Below are positions 10,378 through 18,708 of a stretch of 64,000 nucleotides of DNA, one piece after another. A program made the translations under genes and the position numbers. The notes beneath the pieces were generated by a model, which was not told the origin of the DNA, searched no databases, and was given only the letters and a program-made list of their open reading frames with translations. Source of the stretch: an uncultured Polaribacter sp. (lineage in GTDB: Bacteria; Bacteroidota; Bacteroidia; Flavobacteriales; Flavobacteriaceae); assembly GCA_943788045.1 (NCBI GenBank), contig CALSOT010000002.1, forward strand, positions 304,310 through 368,309. The letters are read 5' to 3'. The stretch's first letter is position 1. The number at the start of each line of letters is the position of its first letter.

Positions 10378-10858
10378 TTTGAGTTACTACCTCAAGGGTA
10401 GTTGCAGCTCCATCTAGACAGATATCTGATCCAACAGGTTGTGTCGCAATGCTAGGCCCCGGCGTAATCGTTACTTCTGAAGTAGCACTGATTACCTGAC
10501 AGCCTGATTCAGTTTGTTTAACTACCACATAGTAATATAAAGTTCCAGTATTTGTATTATCAGGCGTATATGTATCTGTATTAGCACCAGCAATAGATGT
10601 TCCTCCAGAGTTTAAGTTGTTTGTATTTGAGTACCATTGATACTCAAAGTTACTTGCTGTTACACCTCCAGAAACGCTTACGATTAAATCTTGTAAGCTT
10701 GCGTTTTGACACACTTCTTGAGTTGCAATAGCTTGGTTATCAATTATTGGGTCAGGGACTACTTCTACAGAAAACACATCACTAATTGCAGTATCACAAC
10801 CAACACCGTCTTGCGTTACTTCTACATAGTAATAGTTTGAAGAAACAGCAGTCAACAC
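10307..10858 (-). pseudogene. Adhesin repeat fragment, unit 5
   Basis: A 183-codon stretch covering module 3 (with TQDGVGCD, a variant of the usual DGIGCD), an in-frame link DPIIDNQAIATQEV, module 1 and the start of module 2. It ends at SGGTY near base 10311, where the coding strand GGAACCTATTAGT is two bases short. A further one-base loss near 10943 (GGAACTCCTCTTAT) separates it from the upstream part of the same unit. Confidence 0.55.
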
Positions 10859-11023
10859 GCCAGGATTATAAGTACTAGCTGTCGCTCCAACAATAAGTGT
10901 TCCTCCAGTATTGTTATTTACAGCATTAGAATACCACTGATAAGAGGAGTTCCTAACCCACCTGTTAGAGTAATCTCAAAATCATTAGGATTTCCCTCTA
11001 CACAAATTGTTTGACTTGGGTTA

Positions 11024-11614
11024 TTAGCGACTAGCCACAGGTTCTTGAACGACCATCACAGAGGCTACATTAGATTCTATATCAGCACACCCTCCATCAA
11101 ATGAGATGACCACGTAGTAGAATATTTCACCTACGGTATTAGTAGGAGGGTTGTATGTACTGTTTGTAGCACCACTAATAGGATTTCCTCCTGAAGTTGA
11201 ATTATTCATATTTGAATACCATTGGTAGGTAGGTGTTCCCACTCCATTTTGAGTTACTACTTCAAGGGTAGTTGCAGCTCCATCTAGACAGATATCTGAT
11301 CCAACAGGTTGTGTCGCAATGCTAGGCCCCGGCGTAATAGTTACTTCTGAAGTAGCACTGATTACCTGACAGCCTGATTCAGTTTGTTTAACTACCACAT
11401 AGTAATATAAAGTTCCAGTATTTGTATTATCAGGCGTATATGTATCTGTATTAGCACCAGCAATAGATGTTCCTCCAGAGTTTAAGTTGTTTGTATTTGA
11501 GTACCATTGATACTCAAAGTTACTTGCTGTTACACCTCCAGAAACGCTTACGATTAAATCTTGTAAGCTTGCGTTTTGACACACTTCTTGAGTTGCAATA
11601 GCTTGGTGTATCAA
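11024..11614 (-). pseudogene. Adhesin repeat fragment, unit 4
   Basis: A 196-codon stretch starting just after the one-base insertion near 11601-11615 (coding ATAATTGATACACCAAGCT). It continues through module 1 and module 2 to the common VQEPVASR stop. Its module 2 reads SGGNPISGATNSTYNPP, so the NPIS site is intact here. Confidence 0.55.
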
Positions 11615-11895
11615 TTATTGGGTCAGGGACTACTTCTACAGAAAACACATCACTAATTGCAGTATCACAACCAATACCGTCTTGCGTTACTTCTACGTAG
11701 TAATAGTTTGAAGAAACAGCAGTCAACACGCCAGGATTATAAGTACTAGCTGTCGCTCCAACAATAAGTGTTCCTCCAGTATTGTTATTTACAGCATTAG
11801 AATACCACTGATAAGAGGGTGTTCCTAACCCACCTGTTAGAGTAATCTCAAAATCATTAGGATTTCCCTCTACACAAATTGTTTGACTTGGGTTA

Positions 11896-12600
11896 TTAGC
11901 GACTAGCCACAGGTTCTTGAACGACCATCACAGAGGCTACATTAGATTCTATATCAGCACACCCTCCATCAAATGAGATGACCACGTAGTAGAATATTTC
12001 ACCTACGGTATTAGTAGGAGGGTTGTATGTACTGTTTGTAGCACCACTAATAGGATTTCCTCCTGAAGTTGAATTATTCATATTCGAATACCATTGGTAG
12101 GTAGGTGTTCCCACTCCATTTTGAGTTACTACTTCAAGGGTAGTTGCAGCTCCATCTAGACAGATATCTGATCCAACAGGTTGTGTCGCAATGCTAGGCC
12201 CTGGCGTAATCGTTACTTCTGAAGTAGCACTGATTACCTGACAGCCTGATTCAGTTTGTTTAACTACCACATAGTAATATAAAGTTCCAGTATTTGTATT
12301 ATCAGGCGTATATGTATCTGTATTAGCACCAGCAATAGATGTTCCTCCAGAGTTTAAGTTGGTTGTATTTGAGTACCATTGATACTCAAAGTTACTTGCT
12401 GTTACACCTCCAGAAACGCTTACGATTAAATCTTGTAAGCTTGCGTTTTGACACACTTCTTGAGTTGCAATAGCTTGTGTATTAATAATAGGGTCAGGGA
12501 CTACTTCTACAGAAAACACATCACTAATTGCAGTATCACAACCAATACCGTCTTGCGTTACTTCTACGTAGTAATAGTTTGAAGAAACAGCAGTCAACAC
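11896..12600 (-). pseudogene. Adhesin repeat fragment, unit 3
   Basis: A 234-codon stretch nearly identical to the one at 13640-14344, with the same three-module order and the same final VQEPVASR stop. Small differences, such as YSNTTNLNSGG where other copies have NTNNL, show that it is a separate copy. The frame breaks at its C-terminal side near base 11896-11912 at the same hybrid sequence found in five units. Confidence 0.55.
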
Positions 12601-12917
12601 GCCAGGATTATAAGTACTAGCTGTCGCTCCAACAATAAGTGTTCCTCCAGTATTGTTATTTACAGCATTAGAATACCACTGATAAGAGGGAGTTCCTAAC
12701 CCACCTGTTAGAGTAATCTCAAAATCATTAGGATTTCCCTCTACACAAATTGTTTGACTTGGGTTATTAGCGACTAGCCACAGGTTCTTGAACGACCATC
12801 ACAGAGGCTACATCAGATTCTATATCAGCACACCCTCCATCAAATGAGATGACCACGTAGTAGAATATTTCACCTACGTTATTAGTAGGAGGGTTGTATG
12901 TACTGTTTGTAGCACCA

Positions 12918-13358
12918 CTAATAGGATGTTCCTCCAGAAGTTGAATTATTCATATTTGAATACCATTGGTAGGTAGGTGTTCCCACTCCATTTTGAGTTA
13001 CTACTTCAAGGGTAGTTGCAGCTCCATCTAGACAGATATCTGATCCAACAGGTTGTGTCGCAATGCTAGGCCCCGGCGTAATCGTTACTTCTGAAGTAGC
13101 ACTGATTACCTGACAGCCTGATTCAGTTTGTTTAACTACCACATAGTAATATAAAGTTCCAGTATTTGTATTATCAGGCGTATATGTATCTGTATTAGCA
13201 CCAGCAATAGATGTTCCTCCAGAGTTTAAGTTGTTTGTATTTGAGTACCATTGATACTCAAAGTTACTTGCTGTTACACCTCCAGAAACGCTTACGATTA
13301 AATCTTGTAAGCTTGCGTTTTGACACACTTCTTGAGTTGCAATAGCTTGGTGTATCAA
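12918..13358 (-). pseudogene. Adhesin repeat fragment, unit 2, modules 1 and part of 2
   Basis: A 146-codon open stretch between two frame breaks. It begins at IHQAIATQEV, just after a one-base insertion (coding GATACACCAAGCT) near 13350, and ends at SGGTSY. There the coding strand reads GGAACATCCTATTAGT, one base longer than the in-frame copies. The preceding part of the unit, with module 3, is open in another frame (13264-13473 and upstream). No start codon here is genuine. Confidence 0.55.
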
Positions 13359-13639
13359 TTATAGGGTCAGGGACTACTTCTACAGAAAACACATCACTAA
13401 TTGCAGTATCACAACCAATACCGTCTTGCGTTACTTCTACGTAGTAATAGTTTGAAGAAACAGCAGTCAACACGCCAGGATTATAAGTACTAGCTGTCGC
13501 TCCAACAATAAGTGTTCCTCCAGTATTGTTATTTACAGCATTAGAATACCACTGATAAGAGGGTGTTCCTAACCCACCTGTTAGAGTAATCTCAAAATCA
13601 TTAGGATTTCCCTCTACACAAATTGTTTGACTTGGGTTA

Positions 13640-14344
13640 TTAGCGACTAGCCACAGGTTCTTGAACGACCATCACAGAGGCTACATTAGATTCTATATCA
13701 GCACACCCTCCATCAAATGAGATGACCACGTAGTAGAATATTTCACCTACGGTATTAGTAGGAGGGTTGTATGTACTGTTTGTAGCACCACTAATAGGAT
13801 TTCCTCCTGAAGTTGAATTATTCATATTTGAATACCATTGGTAGGTAGGTGTTCCCACTCCATTTTGAGTTACTACTTCAAGGGTAGTTGCAGCTCCATC
13901 TAGACAGATATCTGATCCAACAGGTTGTGTCGCAATGCTAGGCCCCGGCGTAATCGTTACTTCTGAAGTAGCACTGATTACCTGACAGCCTGATTCAGTT
14001 TGTTTAACTACCACATAGTAATATAAAGTTCCAGTATTTGTATTATCAGGCGTATATGTATCTGTATTAGCACCAGCAATAGATGTTCCTCCAGAGTTTA
14101 AGTTGTTTGTATTTGAGTACCATTGATACTCAAAGTTACTTGCTGTTACACCTCCAGAAACGCTTACGATTAAATCTAGTAAGCTTGCGTTTTGACACAC
14201 TTCTTGAGTTGCAATAGCTTGTGTATTAATAATAGGGTCAGGGACTACTTCTACAGAAAACACATCACTAATTGCAGTATCACAACCAATACCGTCTTGC
14301 GTTACTTCTACGTAGTAATAGTTTGAAGAAACAGCAGTCAACAC
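13640..14344 (-). pseudogene. Adhesin repeat fragment, unit 1 (Ig-like modules)
   Basis: An open stretch of 234 codons from the first repeat unit. It covers the end of module 3 (YYYVEVTQDGIGCD), all of module 1 (VCQNAS to QPVGSD) and module 2 (YQWYSNMNNSTSGGNP to FDGGCADIES). The frame stays open upstream to about base 14510; the GTG at 14344 is not a real start. It stops at VASR near base 13640, where the coding strand reads GTGGCTAGTCGCTAATAACC. Confidence 0.6.
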
Positions 14345-14617
14345 GCCAGGATTATAAGTACTAGCTGTCGCTCCAACAATAAGTGTTCCTCCAGTATTGT
14401 TATTTACAGCATTAGAATACCACTGATAAGAGGGTGTTCCTAACCCACCTGTTAGAGTAATCTCAAAATCATTAGGATTTCCCTCTACACAAATTGTTTG
14501 ACTTGGGTTATTAGCGACTAGCCACAGGTTCTTGAACGACCATCACAGAGGCTACATTAGATTCTATATCAGCACACCCTCCATCAAATGAGATGACCAC
14601 GTAGTAGAATATTTCAC

Positions 14618-17257
14618 CTACGGTATTAGTAGGAGGGTCATATGTACTGTTTGTAGCACCACTAATAGGTTTCCTCCAGAAGTTGAATTATTAATATTTG
14701 AATACCATTGGTAGGTAGGTGTTCCCACTCCATTTTGAGTTACTACTTCAAGGGTATTTGCTGCTCCATCGATACAAACCTCAGTGTCTACAGGTTGAGT
14801 AATGATGATTGGTGTTGGATTAACAGTCACTGTTAAAACGTCTACAGGATCTCCCGTGCAATTATCTAAAATAGGTGTAACTGTGTAAACAACGTTTCCA
14901 GGTATATTACCATTATTAATTAAAGTTTGTCTTGGAATTTCAGAAGTTGAACCACTAGAAATAAATCCTGTAATATCAGTATTGTTAGGAACAGTAGTTG
15001 ACGTCCATGTATATGTGGTATTGGGGTTACTTGAGGTTAAAGGGACTGCAATAGTACTTTGATTTGAGCAAATTTCTTGGGTGGTTATTGGATTTGTTAA
15101 AACAGGTTTTTCAAAGACTTCAAAGGTTTGTGTTGCTATATTAGAAACACCACAGTCATTGGTGACCTCTAAAGTAATGGCATAGGTACCATAATTATCA
15201 TATGCGATGTTTTCTGGGTTTTCTAATGAAGAAGACGAAGGTGAACCTCCTGGAAACAACCAGTTGTAGGTTACTCCTGCTAAATTATCTGTACAATTTT
15301 CAATTATTGCAGTTGGGTTAATTAGACCGGGTTGGCAGAAATCTTCTATTGGATTAATAATAACGGTTGGAGGTTTTTTTACAGAGATAATTCTCTGAGT
15401 AGAGAAACTTCCACAATTTGTTGTTACATTTTGTGTAACTGTATAATTTCCTGGATTCTTAAAAAGAAACTGTGGGTTCTCAGAATTAGTATCTGTACTA
15501 TTTATAAATTCCCAATCGCTAGTTGAATTACAGTTTATATCCTCGAAAGTAACTGTCCAATTGTAGGTTGGATCACTACATAATTCGCTTTCATCTATTG
15601 TATTTTGGGCCTTAACATTGAGAGGTATGCAGCCTTCTAGAGTATCTAGAGTATAAGAAGCAATTACCTCTGGTTCTATACATATCATCTCTGAATATGT
15701 ATCCTCACCACAGGCTCCATATACAGTTAATGTTACCGTGTAATTTCCGGCAGCTGTATAAGTATGAGTTTGATTATCCGCGGTTGATCCAAAAGGGGTA
15801 TTGATAAATGTACCATCGCCAAAATCCCATTTAAACCTGGCCGTTTTATCACAGTTTACAGCATCACCGATTAGGGTTTTATTTTCAAACTCAATGGGGG
15901 TATTGATACATTCAATATTCGAAGGGAGATCAAATAAAGCTTCCGAAGGCTCTAAAATATTTATGCTATCCACAGTAAATTTAGTATCGCCACAATCATT
16001 TGTAATGGTTAAGTTTGCTATAAATTCCCCGTTTGGTTCTAAACAACTCCCTTTTGTGTATGAGTGGTAAACTCTAAACCCCTCAGATGCTTCTGGATTT
16101 GATTCGTTATAAAACTCTGAATCTTCAAGATCTTGTTGTGTGAAATTCTGAACATTTCCATCTCCAAAATCAACACTGTAAGAAGTGTTAATTGGGTTTG
16201 TTCCCCAGTCAAGAATTGTTAGATAAAAACCCATGGGGTCATCCATTGGAAGACATATACCAACGGTACTTCCCGGAGTTTCAAAAGCTCCTCCTGGATT
16301 GCTACCATTAGAAATATCATAAGTGATTGAGTTGGAACAACCATTTACATTTGTTGCAGTAATTGATAAAGTAAAGATTCCAATAGGATATCCGTGCATA
16401 AGTCCAGAGCCATTCGTTGGAAAACTACTAAATGTTTCTGTTGGTGTTTCATCACCCCAATCTATTGTATAGGAAGTAATCTCGGATGCACTTGCAGAGT
16501 TGTTGAAAAGTTCTAAATTAAAGAGATTTGAACTTCCATCGGAACAATTTATAAAACTGCCAGTTCCACTAAAAAAGTCAATATCAGGCGTGCTCTGAAC
16601 TTCAATATCTTTGATTACAGTTGTATTGCAATTGTTCTCATCTTTTACAATTAGTGAGACTGAAAAAACTTCACTGCCATTTCCTATAGAATTGTAGACC
16701 TTTGTTGGATTTTCTTCTTCAGAGGTACTCCCATCTCCAAAATTCCAAATGTATGACAGTGCACCACTTCCAGTCGCGGATGTAGTAAATTGAATCGTTT
16801 CTCCCGAGCAGGTGCTGTCATTTGTGAAATTAAAATCTACGGTAGGCGGATTTGTAACTATAATTGTTGTTTCTTGATTTAGATTCTCTAAATTTCCAGA
16901 ACTATCTTCAACCTGGAGTAATTTATATGTAAAAGTTCCTGAAGTTGTGAATACAGCGTCGTAAGTAATAGAGTTTTGACCATTTAAGGTTGAGATTGTT
17001 TCCTCAGAACCATCATTCAGTTTATAGGTAAAAGTATAGGGCTCAGTTCCATTTTCAGCTTCAAACACTATTTTTACGGTATCATTTTTACAGATAGCTG
17101 TTTTATCTGCAGAAATTGTACCTGTGAGACCAGAAAAAAGGGTGGTGAGATAATTAAAGTTAATTTGTGAACTAAATAACAGACTATTTACTAGTATAAT
17201 TGTGGCAAGTACAATGCTTTCTTTAAATTTTGGAGATAAAATATTTTTTAGCTTCAT
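14618..17257 (-). CDS. N-terminal part of the giant adhesin: signal peptide and PKD domains
   Basis: An open frame of 879 codons starting at an ATG at 17257. Residues 18-32 are a hydrophobic signal segment. Several PKD domains follow, recognised by WNFGDGS, WDFGDG, IDWGDE, VDFGDG and NWLFPGG cores and by the closing pattern V(Y/H).Y...G.Y.V.L.V. At about residue 830 the sequence enters the Ig-like repeat (VCIDGAANTLEVVTQNG, then YQWYSN). The frame is lost near base 14668, where the coding strand reads GGAAACCTATTAGT instead of GGAAATCCTATTAGT, so the last ~14 residues of this frame (from NLLVV) are out of frame. This is the N-terminal quarter of the surface adhesin. Confidence 0.8.
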   Translation of the reverse strand: MKLKNILSPKFKESIVLATIILVNSLLFSSQINFNYLTTLFSGLTGTISADKTAICKNDTVKIVFEAENGTEPYTFTYKLNDGSEETISTLNGQNSITYDAVFTTSGTFTYKLLQVEDSSGNLENLNQETTIIVTNPPTVDFNFTNDSTCSGETIQFTTSATGSGALSYIWNFGDGSTSEEENPTKVYNSIGNGSEVFSVSLIVKDENNCNTTVIKDIEVQSTPDIDFFSGTGSFINCSDGSSNLFNLELFNNSASASEITSYTIDWGDETPTETFSSFPTNGSGLMHGYPIGIFTLSITATNVNGCSNSITYDISNGSNPGGAFETPGSTVGICLPMDDPMGFYLTILDWGTNPINTSYSVDFGDGNVQNFTQQDLEDSEFYNESNPEASEGFRVYHSYTKGSCLEPNGEFIANLTITNDCGDTKFTVDSINILEPSEALFDLPSNIECINTPIEFENKTLIGDAVNCDKTARFKWDFGDGTFINTPFGSTADNQTHTYTAAGNYTVTLTVYGACGEDTYSEMICIEPEVIASYTLDTLEGCIPLNVKAQNTIDESELCSDPTYNWTVTFEDINCNSTSDWEFINSTDTNSENPQFLFKNPGNYTVTQNVTTNCGSFSTQRIISVKKPPTVIINPIEDFCQPGLINPTAIIENCTDNLAGVTYNWLFPGGSPSSSSLENPENIAYDNYGTYAITLEVTNDCGVSNIATQTFEVFEKPVLTNPITTQEICSNQSTIAVPLTSSNPNTTYTWTSTTVPNNTDITGFISSGSTSEIPRQTLINNGNIPGNVVYTVTPILDNCTGDPVDVLTVTVNPTPIIITQPVDTEVCIDGAANTLEVVTQNGVGTPTYQWYSNINNSTSGGNLLVVLQTVHMTLLLIP

Positions 17258-17632
17258 ACTTTAAGTTTAGCACCATTAAGAGGTAAAAAAAGACAAGTAA
17301 TTTTATCAAGTTTTACATGAAAAAACGATGTGATTTTTATTTTCTTATTTAACTCATTGTCAATATATAAAGTTACTAAATATACTGAAATATATTGTAT
17401 TTCTACACGTAATGAATATATAGTTGTTAATAGCAGTTGTTTTTTTTAGCATTATATGAATTAGCCCCTACTTTTTAAAAAGAGTTTGGATTTTAATGGA
17501 ACCTTACTCCATAAAAAATAAAAGACTAAATAATGTATAAATTTAACATCAGATAAGATGAAGGTTTAATAAAAAGAAAATAGATTCATAAAATTATAAT
17601 CTAATACTTACTTTTGTATAAAATTTTTATCA
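17258..17632. other. 375-base AT-rich divergent intergenic region
   Basis: This lies between the divergent starts of the giant adhesin and rluF. No coding frame, RNA gene or strong hairpin is visible. A Bacteroidota -7 box for rluF is present near its right end. I see no good TAnnTTTG box reading toward the adhesin, so its promoter is either degenerate or regulated by another factor. Confidence 0.5.
17609..17616 (+). promoter_or_regulatory. -7 promoter box for rluF (TACTTTTG)
   Basis: A match to the Bacteroidota -7 consensus TAnnTTTG. It sits 17 bases before the TTG start of rluF. No clear -33 TTTG is seen. Confidence 0.5.
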
Positions 17633-18520
17633 TTGGGCACTTCAAATCAAAAATCTATAAACCTTAATAAATATATAAGCTCTTCGGGTGTTTGCTCTCG
17701 TAGAGAAGCAGAAAAATATATAAAGGAAGGTAGAATTACTATAAATGGTAAGGCCACCCAACTAGGTAATAGAGTAGGGGAAAAAGATGTTGTAAAGTTT
17801 GATGGCCGTTTGGTAAAACCAAAAGACTTGCCTTTATATATAGCTTTAAATAAGCCAGTTGGTATTGTTTCTACAACAGATGATAGAGAGCCAAATAATA
17901 TCGTAAAACATGTAAATTACCCAGAAAGATTGTTCCCAATTGGACGTTTAGATAAGCCATCTGAAGGTTTAATTTTTTTAACAAATGATGGCGATATTGT
18001 CAATAAAATTCTACGTGCAGGAAATAATCATGAGAAGGAATACATTGTTTCAGTAAACAAATCTATTACAGAAGATTTTATACAAAGTATGGGAAGTGGA
18101 ATTCCTATTTTAGGCACGATGACTAAAAAGTGTTTGGTAGAAAAAATAAGCGATAAAATTTTTAAAATTGTTTTAACACAAGGTTTAAATCGTCAAATTC
18201 GTAGAATGTGTGAATACTTAGATTACGAAGTAACAAAGTTAAAGCGCACAAGAATTATGAACGTAAATCTTGGATATTTACAATCTGGTGATTGGCGAGA
18301 ATTAACAGATGAAGAAATGAAAGAAATTAATACTATGATTTCTAGTTCATCCAAAACTGAAGAAGCATCCATAGTAAAAGAAAGACCGAAACAACCGAAG
18401 TCAAAGCGAAAACAAGCGCCTACTAAAAACAACTTTAATAAAAAAAGTGCTTCTTTTAGAAAATCATCATCAAAAACTAAAAGAAACACAGCAAGTGCCG
18501 GTAAAAAGAAACGTTGGTAG
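17633..18520 (+). CDS. rluF: 23S rRNA pseudouridine synthase, RluF/RsuA family
   Basis: A 295-residue RsuA-family enzyme that isomerises uridine in 23S rRNA. Residues ~8-60 form an S4 RNA-binding domain ([20 protein letters not shown]). The catalytic core has [18 protein letters not shown], whose Asp is the family nucleophile, then NHEKEY and [10 protein letters not shown]. The arrangement and length of the core fit RluF (U2604) better than RluB, but this cannot be proved from sequence alone. The start is a TTG (MGTSNQ), with a promoter box 17 bases upstream. Residues ~240-295 form a long Lys/Arg/Ser-rich tail ending GKKKRW. It is probably disordered and RNA-binding and is absent from the compact enterobacterial enzymes. 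Confidence 0.85.
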   Translation: MGTSNQKSINLNKYISSSGVCSRREAEKYIKEGRITINGKATQLGNRVGEKDVVKFDGRLVKPKDLPLYIALNKPVGIVSTTDDREPNNIVKHVNYPERLFPIGRLDKPSEGLIFLTNDGDIVNKILRAGNNHEKEYIVSVNKSITEDFIQSMGSGIPILGTMTKKCLVEKISDKIFKIVLTQGLNRQIRRMCEYLDYEVTKLKRTRIMNVNLGYLQSGDWRELTDEEMKEINTMISSSSKTEEASIVKERPKQPKSKRKQAPTKNNFNKKSASFRKSSSKTKRNTASAGKKKRW

Positions 18521-18523
18521 TTC

Positions 18524-18615
18524 TTTTTGGCGTTCCCTTTCAGGTCAGGCTTTACATTGCAATCTTTTTTATTCCAAAAAATAAAAAAGGATTTCCATTT
18601 CAATCCTTAACGCAC
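18524..18615. repeat. Candidate dispersed REP-like intergenic element
   Basis: This short stretch after rluF is richer in G and C than its surroundings (GGCGTTCCC, CAGGTCAGGC). It contains imperfect inverted segments, including AAGGATT at 18587 and AATCCTT at 18602, and ends AACGCACG. From memory it resembles a short repeat scattered between genes in many flavobacterial genomes; only one copy is visible here. It may also act as the rluF terminator. Confidence 0.4.
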
Positions 18616-18694
18616 GTTTTTGCAAACCAAATCAAAAAAATAACTTTTGGTTTTATATAACAGTTCATTTTATTTCTCAATTCTTAAATAATAC

Positions 18695-18702
18695 TATCTT
18701 TG
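18695..18702 (+). promoter_or_regulatory. -7 promoter box for tgt (TATCTTTG), implies leaderless mRNA
   Basis: A strong TAnnTTTG match ending six bases before the tgt ATG at 18709. Because transcription starts about 4-7 bases after such a box, the message should begin at or next to the start codon. The box contains an in-frame TTG (18700) that cannot then be the start. Confidence 0.65.
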
Positions 18703-18708
18703 CTGCCA

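Larger units (their letters stand above)
9316..14760 (-). repeat. Six tandem ~871-bp units, each of three related Ig-like modules
   Basis: The FDGGCAD segment recurs at about 9352, 10223, 11092, 11965, 12835, 13708 and 14577. The anchor GTTCTTGAAC recurs at 11041, 11913, 12784, 13657 and 14528, giving spacings of 872, 871, 873 and 871 bases; the in-frame length would be 873. Within a unit three modules of ~290 bases share YQWYSN, a (S/T)GG(T/N) turn, a Y.P..... hinge and a YYYV strand, so the unit is itself an old three-fold duplication. Copies are almost identical in bases, which implies recent expansion or active homogenisation. Confidence 0.9.
6788..17257 (-). pseudogene. Giant SprB-like type B T9SS adhesin, frame-broken as written (probably intact in the organism)
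   Basis: Read as one gene, this locus would encode about 3,490 residues. From the N-terminus it has a signal peptide, several PKD domains (residues ~140-750 of the first part), six tandem ~291-residue units of three Ig-like modules, about seven SprB repeats, one more PKD domain and a CHU_C type B sorting domain. Roughly 14 one- or two-base indels split the repeat block (9.4-14.7 kb) into short frames, while the unique 5' 2.6 kb and 3' 2.6 kb are fully open. The breaks lie at sites where repeat copies differ, and those compared in detail look like mixtures of two in-frame variants. I therefore read them as consensus errors across near-identical repeats, though real decay cannot be excluded. 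It is the likely adhesin partner of the PorP/SprF gene one base downstream. Confidence 0.8.

Noticed and set aside
9390..14700. Phase variation by slipped-strand mispairing as cause of the frame breaks
   Set aside because: The indels are not in homopolymers or short tandem repeats; they lie at sites where sister copies differ.
9316..14760. CRISPR-like or satellite array
   Set aside because: The repeats are long (about 871 bases), coding and contiguous with no spacers; they encode Ig-like modules.
17258..17632. Small RNA or tRNA gene in the largest gap
   Set aside because: No cloverleaf, no GC-rich stem and no terminator are visible; the region is plain AT-rich DNA with one promoter box.
18223..18603. 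Reverse-strand frame across the end of rluF
   Set aside because: It mirrors the Lys-rich tail of rluF as Phe/Leu-rich sequence; not a believable protein.
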